Assembly: GCF_036894955.1 (NCBI RefSeq)
Contig: NZ_CP145905.1
Span: 1,495,501-1,559,500 of the forward strand
Length of the DNA stretch: 64,000 nucleotides
Direction of reading: 5' to 3'
From: Paenibacillus sp. KS-LC4
GTDB taxonomy: Bacteria > Bacillota > Bacilli > Paenibacillales > Paenibacillaceae
The notes below the pieces were generated by a model, which searched no databases, was not told where the DNA came from, and saw nothing but the letters and a program-made list of their open reading frames with translations. Below, piece by piece: positions 31,391 to 39,640 of this stretch. The number at the start of each line of letters is the position of its first letter. Positions within the stretch are counted from its first letter, which is position 1. Made by a program: the position numbers and the translations under genes.

Positions 31391-31428
31391 CCAGCGTTCC
31401 TCGCCACCGAGGAGCGCTGGGTCTTTTT
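31391..31428 (+). terminator. Intrinsic terminator
   Basis: CCAGCGTTCCTCG and CGAGGAGCGCTGG form 13 pairs with one T-G, followed by TCTTTTTG. It ends the LysM-3D gene. The opposite deacetylase gene stops shortly after. Confidence 0.85.
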
Positions 31429-31444
31429 GTATATCAGAGTGCGG

Positions 31445-32317
31445 CTAACGGATGCGTCTTTCCGCACTTTTGCCGAGCAGCTCTGGCAGGGTGACTATGC
31501 GATAGCCCTTCTGCTGGAGGGAGGCGATGAGCTGCGGCAGCGCCTCGATTGTGCCGGAGAGGCTTTGCGCAGCGCCGCCACCGGCATGCTGTAGAATGAT
31601 AGAGCCTGGGCGAAGTGTCCTATGCATATTGCTTAAAATAACCTTACTCGATGGGTTGTTTTTCCAATCTGCTGAATCAACATCCCAATTTACAACGATA
31701 TAGCCGTTGTTTTGCGCCCAAGCGACCTGTTTAGGCAGCATTTCGCCATAGGGTGGCCGAAAAAAGTGCGGATGATACGGAATCATTCGACTAAGGATCG
31801 CATCGGTTTGCCACACCTGACGATGAAACGCATTCGGTGACAGCCTCGACATCACCTCATGATTGTAGGAATGATTGCCAATGATGTGGCCTTCGCGATG
31901 AATTCTTTTTACGATTTCGGGATGCTTACTCGCTCTCGTGCCAACAAGAAAAAAAGTTGCCTGTACATGATGCTTCGCCAATATATCCAGAATGGCAGGC
32001 GTAAAGCGAGGGTCGGGAGCATCATCGAAGGTTAGCGCAGCCTCTTTTTTTAGGCGTGATCCATTAAGAAAATAGGCGCCGGGATAGCGCTGCTGCAGCT
32101 TAACCCATGACATGCTGTCGGTGCGGCGTTTTTTGCCTTTTTTGCCTGACTTGGCTTTATCCGCCTGACTTAGACTGCCGCTGCTGTCTGCTATGGCCGC
32201 GAGCTGGGTGCTTGCATTAGAGCTTGCACTAGAGCTTGCACTCAGCGCTTCCGCGGATGTTAGAAAGGTGGAGATAATGAGCAGCAAAATCATCAATTTA
32301 TTCAGGCGCTGGCGCAT
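31445..32317 (-). CDS. Polysaccharide deacetylase (NodB homology domain)
   Basis: The 290-residue protein has an N-terminal signal or anchor (LMILLLIISTFLTSAEAL), a Ser-rich basic linker and the NodB domain. Motifs: LTFDDAPDP (metal-binding Asp pair), GNHSYNHEVM (His-x3-His), FFRPPYGEM, NWDVDSADW and IILQHAGGG. The third residue of the usual TFDDGP is Ala here. The enzyme removes acetyl groups from peptidoglycan or other polysaccharide outside the cell. It is monocistronic and convergent with the LysM-3D gene. Confidence 0.9.
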   Translation of the reverse strand: MRQRLNKLMILLLIISTFLTSAEALSASSSASSNASTQLAAIADSSGSLSQADKAKSGKKGKKRRTDSMSWVKLQQRYPGAYFLNGSRLKKEAALTFDDAPDPRFTPAILDILAKHHVQATFFLVGTRASKHPEIVKRIHREGHIIGNHSYNHEVMSRLSPNAFHRQVWQTDAILSRMIPYHPHFFRPPYGEMLPKQVAWAQNNGYIVVNWDVDSADWKNNPSSKVILSNMHRTLRPGSIILQHAGGGAAQSLSGTIEALPQLIASLQQKGYRIVTLPELLGKSAERRIR

Positions 32318-32461
32318 TTCTTGAGGTCCTCCATTCGGTCAGGCATATAGCCTTAATAAACGCTATTTTCCCCTAAATAACGCCTTTCATCCGCTTTACA
32401 AGGGAAGGGCACAGGCTTAAAATGAATGGGATTAAAACATAAGATGGAGGTTTGAAGCATT

Positions 32462-32497
32462 ATGAATATCTTCGATCCAGGTAGAGCAAATGAATGA
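32462..32497 (+). CDS. Possible 11-codon leader peptide overlapping the next start
   Basis: GGAGG (32446-32450) precedes ATG 32462. The frame MNIFDPGRANE stops with TGA at 32495-32497, overlapping the ATG of the FhuF-like gene at 32490. That gene has only a weak ribosome site, so it may be translated by coupling from this short frame. It is too short for stronger support. Confidence 0.25.
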   Translation: MNIFDPGRANE

Positions 32498-33287
32498 ATA
32501 TATGTATCGACTGTTAAAGGAGCGGTTTAATCTGATTACAGATGAACCTGCGGAGGTGGTCTACACAAGTGCTGCTGCGGCCTTGCTTGAACAGTCTGTG
32601 ATGGAGGAGCTACTTGAATTATATCAGCCGCTTGTGAATGGAATGGAGCAAATTGTTGCTGAGGTTTATGCGGCCTTCTGGTTTCGCAGGCCGCTGCTGG
32701 CGCTCGTTTATTTGCTGGCAAAATATCGCATGGCCCCAAATTTGTCGTTGGATAATTTGACGCTATACATTTGCAAAGCAGATGGATATTATCATGTGTA
32801 TTTCAAGCTGAACAACGCTGAGCTGCTGGAGTCTCCATCTCTGGAGGAGAAGGAGGCTGGCGAATGGGTGCGTGCGCGGCTTGAAGTTTTTTTTCACGAC
32901 ACCCTTGCTCCATTCTTTCATAGTATAGAGCGGGCTGGAACGGCGAAAGCTAGCCTGCTGTGGGGGCAGCTGCCCACTTCGCTTGCGTATGAGTATGGCG
33001 TCATAATGGATTCCTCGGAAAGCGAAGCGGTGAAGGAATCCGTTGATAGGCTGTATAAGATGATGAAGACGCTTGATCCTGCGATTTTTAATCGCAAAAG
33101 GAACCCGCTGGATGTTAAGTTTCAATATACGGAAGCCATTGATGACCCGGAAAAACAGATGCGTATTAAATATGCTTGCTGCCATTATTATAAAGTCGAA
33201 GGCGGCCGTTACTGTTATACCTGTCCACGTATTAGCAATACGGAACGGGATCAGCGTCGAAGCGAGCACCGCGCAAAGCTGAAATAG
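32490..33287 (+). CDS. FhuF-like Fe-S protein (siderophore-iron reductase type)
   Basis: The 265-residue protein ends with YACCHYYKVEGGRYCYTCPR, i.e. Cys-Cys-x10-Cys-x2-Cys, the [2Fe-2S] ligand set of the FhuF ferric-siderophore reductase family. The rest is helical, including FWFRRPLLALVYLLAKYRMA and a late LDVKFQY strand. FhuF releases iron from imported siderophores in the cytoplasm. No siderophore uptake genes lie next to it, and I saw no Fur box. The start at ATG 32490 has a poor ribosome site, see the short frame at 32462. Confidence 0.78.
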   Translation: MNEYMYRLLKERFNLITDEPAEVVYTSAAAALLEQSVMEELLELYQPLVNGMEQIVAEVYAAFWFRRPLLALVYLLAKYRMAPNLSLDNLTLYICKADGYYHVYFKLNNAELLESPSLEEKEAGEWVRARLEVFFHDTLAPFFHSIERAGTAKASLLWGQLPTSLAYEYGVIMDSSESEAVKESVDRLYKMMKTLDPAIFNRKRNPLDVKFQYTEAIDDPEKQMRIKYACCHYYKVEGGRYCYTCPRISNTERDQRRSEHRAKLK

Positions 33288-33303
33288 TACTTGTCCAAAT
33301 ATC

Positions 33304-33352
33304 AGATCATTGTCGCTCATGCATCATATAAGGTGGCAATGATCTTTTTTTA
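33304..33352 (+). terminator. Intrinsic terminator
   Basis: AGATCATTG pairs with CAATGATCT, separated by a 24-base loop that contains CATGCAT, and a T-run of seven follows. It ends the FhuF-like gene. Confidence 0.65.
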
Positions 33353-33497
33353 ACCTCAATTAACTGAAAATTGCGAATTTTCTTATTGTAACTTCATGAT
33401 ATTTGAACTATAATGAGTCCCAAGAACTATACATATAGAGATAATTAGGGAAACGCTTATATATAATGACTATTTTACAACTAGGAGGAATGTGGGT

Positions 33498-33917
33498 ATG
33501 GAGTTGGATTCAATGTCGCTGGCAAGACAAGTTGATTTTGTGTTTCGGCAATTGGAGGAGGAATTAATGAATGCGATTGCAGGAACGGTATGTATACATA
33601 TCCGCAACAATGCGGTTGGGAAATTTGGCATGAGGCATAATCCTCTAGAGACGAGAAATGGTCAGTTTGAAAAGCTGAGCTCAGGCATGACCGCTAAGCA
33701 GGTGCAGGATTTTCGCAAGATGGCGATAGAGGGTCTTAAATATAGACGCAATTGGACGCATGGCGAGATTATGTATGATTTTGCTGTAAAGAATGGGGCT
33801 GGATCATGGTCGGCAAGCGTCTGTTATGAGTCAAATTACAATACGTCGAACTGGAGCTACCGATATAAGCAGCCGCGCCAATCGAATTTACGCGAGCTGT
33901 ATCCTGGTGCTGAATAA
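33498..33917 (+). CDS. Protein of unknown function
   Basis: AGGAGG (33483-33488) sets the start at ATG 33498, giving 139 residues. I do not recognise a family. It begins with a helix (MSLARQVDFVFRQLEEELMN). A KFGMRHNPLETRNG segment and a Trp-rich second half (NWTHGEIMYDFAVKNGAGSW, then NTSNWSYRYKQP) follow. No membrane segment, signal or metal motif is seen. A TATAAT at about 33463 gives it a probable promoter of its own, and a long hairpin follows the gene. Confidence 0.55.
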   Translation: MELDSMSLARQVDFVFRQLEEELMNAIAGTVCIHIRNNAVGKFGMRHNPLETRNGQFEKLSSGMTAKQVQDFRKMAIEGLKYRRNWTHGEIMYDFAVKNGAGSWSASVCYESNYNTSNWSYRYKQPRQSNLRELYPGAE

Positions 33918-33978
33918 AGCAGGGAATATAGCAGGCTGTGCGCTGAGATTTCAGCATTTAATGAATATAGCGATTTAT

Positions 33979-34035
33979 AGAGAAGGAGCCTTCGGAGCCG
34001 CTGTATATGAAGCGGCTTCGAAGGCTCCTTCTTGT
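33979..34035. terminator. Long hairpin between convergent genes
   Basis: AGAAGGAGCCTTCGGAGCCGCT pairs with AGCGGCTTCGAAGGCTCCTTCT, 22 pairs with one mismatch. It lies between the unknown gene (plus) and the YcgQ-like gene (minus). The U-runs are short on both sides. The remaining 120 bases before 34157 show no gene. Confidence 0.6.
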
Positions 34036-34156
34036 TCAAATATAAGAATTTATAGGTTTTTCATTTATAAATAGGCTTATATTTCTAAGGCAAAGCTTTT
34101 CGCACGTCCTAGAAGGACGACGAAGTCGTATTTGCTTGGTTTCGTATGTAATAAAG

Positions 34157-35059
34157 CTAAAAATCAAAATTCGCATAGACATAAGGCGATTCGGGTGCCT
34201 TAATCCGTTTAATCGTGTCCAGCTTTAAGGTCAAAATTTCGTTGCCATTATACATGGAGGTCATCAGCTTGCCCGATACTTGTACCCAATCATCTGCGGC
34301 AAATTCCTTATAATCGTCTGCATGGCTTACTTGAACCATTAAACCATACGGAATGGCATCTGCCGAGCAGCAGGTCATGGCAAAGCGGCTAACGGCAAAA
34401 CGCTGCTCCCCCATGTCAGCTTCTTTGTAAATAAAACCGCTGATATCAATCGTTTTGTCCATAAAATTATCTCGAAACAAATCGAGTGTTGTTAACGTCT
34501 CGATATAAGTCGCTTCCGGGATGGCGATTTCCGGCTTCTGATACAGCTTCATGCCATATTCGGCATGGGCCTTCGTGTATTCATCATACGGGAAACGCTC
34601 TGCTAATGTCAGCGGCTTTGGCGCAATGGAAGCGGACGGCTCAGGCAAAGAAGCGGCAAGCTGGTCGGGCTCGTAACCGAGTGGCTGGACTGTCGTAGAA
34701 GCCGTGAAGCTTACGCCCTTCTTCGCTGCGGCCTTACTCCCCAGTACACCGGCAGGCGAGAAGAAGCCGAGCGCCAGCGGGAAAATAAACAGGCTGTAAA
34801 TGACCGTGTTTTTGAACACGGACGGCGATGGGGCATGCTCACATCCGCATTCAGCCGAATGCTTGTGCTGCTGGCGCCGCTCTTTCAATGCGAGAAACAG
34901 CTGATGAATGGCTGCGGCATACAATCCAAGAGCAGACAGTTTGACATAGAGCTCCATCCTTGGCGCAATATAAAGGGAGAGCTGATTAGTGCGGGATAAA
35001 TAAACGATAAGCAAGGCGAATGCCGTTAATATAAGTGCTCTAAGCAGATGATGCTTCAT
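34157..35059 (-). CDS. ycgQ: TIGR03943-type (YcgQ/DUF1980-like) membrane protein
   Basis: GGAGG favours ATG 35059, which overlaps the stop of the upstream permease gene (ATGA). It gives 300 residues. Four hydrophobic segments at the N-terminus surround a Cys/His-rich loop (HKHSAECGCEH). The C-terminal domain has DISGFIYKEADM, AVSRFAMTCCSADA and DWVQVSGKL, the TIGR03943 pattern. It always pairs with a YraQ/YcgR-type permease. Zinc-related roles have been proposed from Zur links in other firmicutes, which the site upstream supports. Confidence 0.82.
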   Translation of the reverse strand: MKHHLLRALILTAFALLIVYLSRTNQLSLYIAPRMELYVKLSALGLYAAAIHQLFLALKERRQQHKHSAECGCEHAPSPSVFKNTVIYSLFIFPLALGFFSPAGVLGSKAAAKKGVSFTASTTVQPLGYEPDQLAASLPEPSASIAPKPLTLAERFPYDEYTKAHAEYGMKLYQKPEIAIPEATYIETLTTLDLFRDNFMDKTIDISGFIYKEADMGEQRFAVSRFAMTCCSADAIPYGLMVQVSHADDYKEFAADDWVQVSGKLMTSMYNGNEILTLKLDTIKRIKAPESPYVYANFDF

Positions 35060-36114
35060 GTCCATACCTCCATAATCCAGGCTCCGAGTCCAACCAGTAT
35101 GAAGCAGAGCAAGGCGAGCGCCAGTACAATTTTGAGCCGAAAGGCGGACAGCAGCATAAGCATATTTTTAAAATCAATCATTGGGCCAAATACGAGAAAG
35201 GCGAGCAGCGGGCCGCTTGTAAACACATTGCCGAAGGAAGCAGCGATAAAGGCATCCGATGTTGAGCAAATCGATAAAATAAAAGCGAAAGCCATCATCG
35301 CCATATAGGATAGCAACGGCTGATCGGCTACCGTCGCAAGCACACTCCGATCCATAATAGTCTGAATCGCAGCCGTTAGCATAGCGCCGAAAATTAAATA
35401 TTTACCCATTTCAAAAAATTCATCGGAAGCATGGCCTAGCATGGCAGACAATCGGCTGCCGAGACTGCCCCGAGGTTCCGCGTGATGATGCTCGTGAGAA
35501 TGGCTATGATCATGCTGGTGTCCATAATGTTTACTATGACTGGAATGGACAGCCAGCTGTGGATTGCCCTCATCCCGGAGCGGACTTTTTCGCATGAACA
35601 TATGCATAATCAGCCCGATTATTACCGCCGCCACAAAAGCAAGAATCAGGCGAGCATAGGCCATTTCTGGAGCTGCGCGAAAAGCGGCAAAGGTGGCTGT
35701 GAACACGATTGGGTTGACGACGGGGCCGGCAAGCAAATAGACAATGCCGATATAAGCGGGCATGCCTTTGCGGATAAGCCGTCTGACGACGGGAATCATG
35801 CCGCATTCGCATAGCGGAAAAGCAAGTCCAAGCAAGCCGCCGAACAGCACCCCGGCAATTGGGTTTTTAGGTGTAAACCTGCGGATGATCTCATCCGTGA
35901 CGAATACTTGAAGCAGGCCGGAGAACAGCACGCCAAGCAGGATAAACGGAATAGCCTCTAAAATAATGCTCAAAAAAGTAATTTTGAACGACTGAGCGTG
36001 TGAATAGTCCAGAAACGCGAACGGTGAGGGCCGATTTAAAGCAATAGCGATAATCATTCCGGCACAGCCAAGCGCCAGCAGAAAGCTTATGTAGCGAAAC
36101 CTGAAAATCGGCAT
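35056..36114 (-). CDS. ycgR: Permease, DUF318/YraQ-type (YcgR-like)
   Basis: The start is ATG 36114 (352 residues), or GTG 36126 four codons earlier. It has about eight hydrophobic segments in two similar halves with the family motif FPLCECGMIPVVRRLIRKGM and its second copy SICSTSDAFIAASFG. The linker between the halves is very His-rich (nearly twenty His, about residues 180-212), which suggests divalent metal handling. A Zur-like box overlaps its -10 region. Metal export, zinc allocation or metal-complex transport are all open. Confidence 0.82.
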   Translation of the reverse strand: MPIFRFRYISFLLALGCAGMIIAIALNRPSPFAFLDYSHAQSFKITFLSIILEAIPFILLGVLFSGLLQVFVTDEIIRRFTPKNPIAGVLFGGLLGLAFPLCECGMIPVVRRLIRKGMPAYIGIVYLLAGPVVNPIVFTATFAAFRAAPEMAYARLILAFVAAVIIGLIMHMFMRKSPLRDEGNPQLAVHSSHSKHYGHQHDHSHSHEHHHAEPRGSLGSRLSAMLGHASDEFFEMGKYLIFGAMLTAAIQTIMDRSVLATVADQPLLSYMAMMAFAFILSICSTSDAFIAASFGNVFTSGPLLAFLVFGPMIDFKNMLMLLSAFRLKIVLALALLCFILVGLGAWIMEVWT

Positions 36115-36136
36115 ATAAAACCACACCCGCTTTTTA

Positions 36137-36156
36137 TAGTAATTATTACGATTATA
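36137..36156 (-). promoter_or_regulatory. Promoter -10 overlapping a Zur-like box
   Basis: The minus strand reads TGATATAAT (extended -10, 36159-36151), running directly into TCGTAATAATTACTA (36151-36137). The Zur consensus is TCGTAATNATTACGA, and only one base differs. A repressor there would block transcription of the ycgR-ycgQ pair when zinc is plentiful. Assignment to Zur is from sequence only. Confidence 0.65.
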
Positions 36157-36223
36157 TCATAGTTTATGCTGCCGGAAAGCAAAATAGGACAACTTTATGA
36201 GCCGAAAGCGGCTGCCCTGCTGC

Positions 36224-36251
36224 TTGACATTGGCTGTTAGCGCTGTATAAT
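36224..36251 (+). promoter_or_regulatory. Promoter of the trpS T-box transcript
   Basis: TTGACA (36224-36229), 16-base spacer, then TATAAT (36246-36251), with TG directly before the -10. Transcription would start near 36258. Confidence 0.8.
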
Positions 36252-36257
36252 CATTGT

Positions 36258-36522
36258 AAATGCGATGAAGGGAACAAGTAAGCGCAGGCAAATTGCGTCC
36301 AGAGAGCCGGTGGGTGGTGTGAACCGGTGCAAGCCTGAAGCCGAATGGGCCCCCGAGCCGAAAGCGGAACGCAGCGACTCGCGCTGCTAATGCTTCTCCG
36401 GAAATTCCCCGTTATGGAATATTGAAGGCTGTTCCGATTGTAAAGTCGCTTCATAATGGCGATTACGGATAGCGAATTAGGGTGGCACCACGGTCCCTCG
36501 TCCCTTGCGGCGGGGGATTTTT
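36258..36522 (+). promoter_or_regulatory. T-box riboswitch leader (tRNA-Trp sensing) with terminator
   Basis: The conserved T-box AGGGTGGCACCACGG lies at 36479-36493, followed by a terminator stem (TCCCTCGTC with GGCGGGGGA) and TTTTTT at 36517-36522. Upstream, a stem I region contains GAATGGGC with a UGG triplet at about 36345, the likely tryptophan specifier codon. The gene downstream is trpS, which agrees. Uncharged tRNA-Trp would stabilise the antiterminator and raise TrpS synthesis. Confidence 0.92.
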
Positions 36523-36557
36523 TGCGTTGATTTTTAAATTGGAGAGGAAGATTGAGG

Positions 36558-37547
36558 ATGAAAAAAGTATTATCAGGCATTCAGCCAAGCGGTCAGCTGA
36601 CACTGGGAAATTACATTGGTGCAATGAAAAACTTCGTCAAATTGCAGCATACCGAGCAATGTTATTTTATGATTGTTGACTTGCATGCTGCGACGCAGCT
36701 GCCAGACCCGGCCGCTCTGCGCGAGCAGACCGAAGCGGTGGCAGCTTGTTATATTGCTGCTGGTATTGACCCGGCAAAAGCGAGCATTTTCGTTCAGTCG
36801 CATGTGCGGTCACATGCTGAGCTAGGATGGATTTTCACAACGCTGTCCTATATGGGCGAGCTGGAGCGTATGACGCAATTTAAGGACAAGTCACAAGGAA
36901 AGGACTCGATTCCGGCAGGGCTGTTCGTTTATCCATCCTTAATGGCTGCTGATATTTTGCTCTATAACGCTGATCTGGTTCCGGTAGGTGACGATCAAAA
37001 GCAGCATTTGGAGCTGACGCGCGATCTTGCAGGCCGATTTAATAATCGTTTTGGCGAATATTTTACTATACCAGAGCCTTATATGCCTAAGCATGGCTCA
37101 CGCATTATGTCTCTTGATGATGGCAGCAAAAAAATGAGCAAGAGCAACCCGAATGCAGGAAGCTTCATTGCTCTGCTCGATCCGCCAGATGTCGTTCGCA
37201 AAAAAATTAGCCGTGCGACAACGGATTCTGGCCGAGAAGTGAAATATGATGTAGCGGGCAAGCCAGAAATCAGCAATCTCATGAGCATCTATGCCAACTG
37301 TTCAGGCTTGACGATTGAAGAGGTTGAAGCCCGCTATGAAGGACAAGGCTATGGACCGTTCAAAAAAGCGTTGGCTGAGCAGGTTGTCTCCGTGCTGGAG
37401 CCGCTGCAAGCGAGATACCAAGAAATTCGCGCATCGGGCGAAATCCACGATATTTTGAAGCAGGGTGCTGAGCAAGCTGCGGAAATAGCAGATCGTACGC
37501 TAGCCGATGTAAAAGAAAGAATGGGCTTCCTAGCGCCAAAGCGCTAG
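36558..37547 (+). CDS. trpS: Tryptophan--tRNA ligase
   Basis: GGAGAGGAAG precedes ATG 36558. TTG 36552 is in frame but lies too near that site. The 329-residue protein has the class I motifs: PSGQLTLGNYIGAM, the HIGH equivalent, and KKMSKSNPNAG, the KMSKS loop. Between them are DLHAATQ, GDDQKQHLELTRD and SRIMSLDDGS, all typical of TrpRS. It charges tRNA-Trp. Its T-box leader controls expression. The stop overlaps the end of the convergent small membrane gene. Confidence 0.97.
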   Translation: MKKVLSGIQPSGQLTLGNYIGAMKNFVKLQHTEQCYFMIVDLHAATQLPDPAALREQTEAVAACYIAAGIDPAKASIFVQSHVRSHAELGWIFTTLSYMGELERMTQFKDKSQGKDSIPAGLFVYPSLMAADILLYNADLVPVGDDQKQHLELTRDLAGRFNNRFGEYFTIPEPYMPKHGSRIMSLDDGSKKMSKSNPNAGSFIALLDPPDVVRKKISRATTDSGREVKYDVAGKPEISNLMSIYANCSGLTIEEVEARYEGQGYGPFKKALAEQVVSVLEPLQARYQEIRASGEIHDILKQGAEQAAEIADRTLADVKERMGFLAPKR

Positions 37548-37726
37548 TTGTTTTGCTGCTTTAGCCGTCTAAGTCTCGCTTTCACAATGAAGCCTCCGCC
37601 GATTGAGAATAACGTAAGGACAGCAAATAGCAGAGCGAGCCAGGCGTTATAGCTCATGGAAATGGCGGTAGCGCTCATCAAAAGTACAGCAATGACGGCG
37701 AAAAGCAGCGATAATGGCTTGGACAT
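37544..37726 (-). CDS. Small membrane protein, YlaF/DUF5325-like
   Basis: The 60-residue protein starts at ATG 37726 after AGAGGAGAA. It has two hydrophobic helices (LLFAVIAVLLMSATAIS and WLALLFAVLTLFSIGGGFI) and a basic tail (KARLRRLKQQNN). The length and plan resemble the YlaF/DUF5325 group of Bacillus. That assignment is tentative. Its stop overlaps the trpS stop on the other strand. Confidence 0.6.
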   Translation of the reverse strand: MSKPLSLLFAVIAVLLMSATAISMSYNAWLALLFAVLTLFSIGGGFIVKARLRRLKQQNN

Positions 37727-37779
37727 AATGAGGTTCTCCTCTAGGGCTGTAACCGCCCGATAATATTTTTTTGAAAAGC

Positions 37780-37809
37780 CGAATAGTTTCTTGAGTCATG
37801 CACATAATA
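37780..37809 (+). promoter_or_regulatory. Sigma-G-type promoter of the SASP gene
   Basis: CGAATA (37780-37785), 17-base spacer, then CATAATA (37803-37809). The sigma-G consensus is roughly TGAATA and CATACTA, so one base differs in each hexamer. The forespore expression expected for SASP genes fits. Confidence 0.65.
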
Positions 37810-37862
37810 AGCTTGCAAGCTTGCAACATATCACAGTGTACATTCGAAAGGAGAAATTCCTA

Positions 37863-38072
37863 ATGTCTAGAAGTAACACATTGGTGGTGCCACAAGCAAC
37901 GCAAGCTCTGAATCAATTGAAGCTAGAAGCAGCTCAAGAGCTTGGTGTTCAAATTCCGGCAGACGGTTATTACGGCAATATTTCGACTCGCGATGCAGGT
38001 TCGCTGGGTGGATATATTACGAAAAAACTAGTACAAATTGCCGAACAACAATTGTCTGGCGGTTACCGTTAA
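37863..38072 (+). CDS. Alpha/beta-type small acid-soluble spore protein
   Basis: AAAGGAG places the start at ATG 37863, giving 69 residues. The frame is open further upstream but without support. The family pattern is clear: LNQLKLEAAQELGV, which holds the GPR protease cleavage region, then GYYGNISTRDAGSLGGYITKKLVQIAEQQL. These proteins coat and protect spore DNA in the forespore. The sigma-G-like promoter upstream agrees with that timing. Confidence 0.95.
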   Translation: MSRSNTLVVPQATQALNQLKLEAAQELGVQIPADGYYGNISTRDAGSLGGYITKKLVQIAEQQLSGGYR

Positions 38073-38109
38073 TCGTTTTTTTCTATACAACAAAGCAACG
38101 CAAGAGAGA

Positions 38110-38142
38110 AGCGCAGGGGAAACCCTGGGCTTTTTCTTTTTT
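38110..38142 (+). terminator. Intrinsic terminator of the SASP gene
   Basis: AGCGCAGGG pairs with CCCTGGGCT (one mismatch) and a pyrimidine run, TTTTTCTTTTTT, follows. Confidence 0.75.
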
Positions 38143-38157
38143 GTTTTGATACAATAG

Positions 38158-38208
38158 ACTAAAATAAAGGAAAGCTGCCTCCTTCTATTGTGAAGGAAGG
38201 AGCTTTCC
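38158..38208 (-). terminator. Intrinsic terminator, minus strand
   Basis: On the minus strand GGAAAGCTCCTTCCTTC pairs with GAAGGAGGCAGCTTTCC, with a small bulge, followed by TTTATTTTAG. It ends the YfhP-like gene. Confidence 0.7.
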
Positions 38209-38234
38209 GCCGTCAACCCATAAAGACTGAGCTG

Positions 38235-39221
38235 TTAATAAGTATTCATTCGCAGCCGCTTCATTAACCGTTCGTCGCTCAGCCAGCCAACGTAGGAGCC
38301 TAAAGTTTTATATTCCTTATCCATTAATAGGACGCCTAGAAAAGGGTACTGCTTGCGATGTCTGTAGCGGACATCAGACCAACGCACCTCATAGCCCCAT
38401 TCATGCTCGGTGACATCGGCGCAGGCAAATTTGGTTAAGTACAGGAAGGAGCGAATCGCGGGATCGCTTTTGGATCTGACCGCCGCGGGATGATCGGAGC
38501 ATTTTACCCTATCGACCCAGCGAAGCGAGCCATTTCGCAAATCGCCAACGGCAAAGCTGCCATCCTTCATTTGCTTGACCACATTCCATATGCTGAGCGA
38601 TACGGTTGGAATGAGCACATATCCGTCTGCCGATTGATGTTCCTTATCCAAGTCAGGCAGCCTCCGCATAATGCTCCGCTGTGCAATCGTTCGCCATACA
38701 AAATAAGCGGCTGTAAACAAATAAAGAATCGGAAAAATAATCGTTGGGCTTATTGCCCCGATAGCCCACAGTAAAATAGCAACAATGTGGGTAATGAAGA
38801 TCACGGGATCAAAAATGTGTATAATGTTCCATGAAATCCATTTTTCCGTGAAAGGCCGCATCGCTTGTGTGCCATAAGCATTAAATAGATCGCTCAGCAC
38901 ATGGATGCATACGGCGAGAAGCACCCAGCCTCCTACACGGAGCAATGGCAGGCTGCCATGGTAAAACAGTTCCAGCAAGCCGGTAATAACGACGGTCCAA
39001 ATGGCTATTGCAGGAATCGAGTGTGAAAGTCCGCGATGATTGCGAATATAGCTGGCATTGCCCTTTAGGCGCAGCAGCATATCGGCATCTGGAGCTTGCG
39101 AGCCAACAACCGTTCCAATCAAAACTGCCGTATGCAGCGTTGAATCAGCTGCAATTACGGGGTCAATGGTCGCAAGGCCTGCAAGGCCGATGCCTATAAC
39201 TAAGTGTGTTCCTGTATCCAC
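38235..39221 (-). CDS. Metal-dependent hydrolase-type membrane protein, YfhP/YdjM-like (DUF457)
   Basis: GGAGG lies eight bases ahead of GTG 39221, so the product starts MDTGTHLVIGIGLAGLA (328 residues). An ATG eight codons upstream lies before that ribosome site. The N-terminal half has several membrane helices and the DUF457 signature, with GSQAPDADMLLRLKG then RNHRGLSHSIPA. These Asp and His residues form the presumed metal site. The C-terminal half is soluble. The family includes B. subtilis YfhP, a negative regulator candidate of unknown mechanism. Confidence 0.82.
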   Translation of the reverse strand: MDTGTHLVIGIGLAGLATIDPVIAADSTLHTAVLIGTVVGSQAPDADMLLRLKGNASYIRNHRGLSHSIPAIAIWTVVITGLLELFYHGSLPLLRVGGWVLLAVCIHVLSDLFNAYGTQAMRPFTEKWISWNIIHIFDPVIFITHIVAILLWAIGAISPTIIFPILYLFTAAYFVWRTIAQRSIMRRLPDLDKEHQSADGYVLIPTVSLSIWNVVKQMKDGSFAVGDLRNGSLRWVDRVKCSDHPAAVRSKSDPAIRSFLYLTKFACADVTEHEWGYEVRWSDVRYRHRKQYPFLGVLLMDKEYKTLGSYVGWLSDERLMKRLRMNTY

Positions 39222-39327
39222 GGTAGCAACCTCCAGTATCTTCATTCAATCTTCTGTATACGGTAGTATCGACGACCGAGGACTGATTTATGAAGGAGAG
39301 TAAAGGAAATGAAAAGGGGCTGTAACG

Positions 39328-39615
39328 ATGTATATTTGCTTTGCGGAATATCGAATTAAAGCAGAAAATAAAAACGAGTATTTACACTTTGTAGAGCAGA
39401 AGAAAGCCGCTCATTCTGCACTCCATGTTTATGAAGGAACAGATCAGCCCGAGCTATTCGTTGAGGTTTGGCAGGCGGAAAGCTTGGAGGAGGCGGAGCA
39501 AATAAAAGAAGAACGCCTGAATGAGCGTTCTTCTTGGCGCCAGATGGCTGATTGGGTGCCGGGCGGCGCGGCAAAGGTGCATGTGTGGACGTTTAAGCCA
39601 ATTACCGCTCCATAA
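39328..39615 (+). CDS. Small ferredoxin-like-fold protein of unknown function
   Basis: The 95-residue product starts at ATG 39328 after AAAGGGG (39312-39318). It reads as an alternating alpha/beta sequence: YICFAEYRIKAENKNEYLHF, then SALHVYEGTDQPELFVEVW, and SLEEAEQIKEERLNERSSW. This is similar to the ABM or dimeric alpha-beta barrel type, which often binds heme or small ligands. No catalytic residue can be named. It is divergent from the YfhP-like gene. Confidence 0.6.
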   Translation: MYICFAEYRIKAENKNEYLHFVEQKKAAHSALHVYEGTDQPELFVEVWQAESLEEAEQIKEERLNERSSWRQMADWVPGGAAKVHVWTFKPITAP

Positions 39616-39640
39616 AGGCTATTGGCGGCGGTTATTGATA

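Noticed and set aside
32340..32460. A Fur box ahead of the FhuF-like gene
   Set aside because: No stretch fits the 19-base inverted repeat of Fur. The A/T-rich pieces match only by chance.
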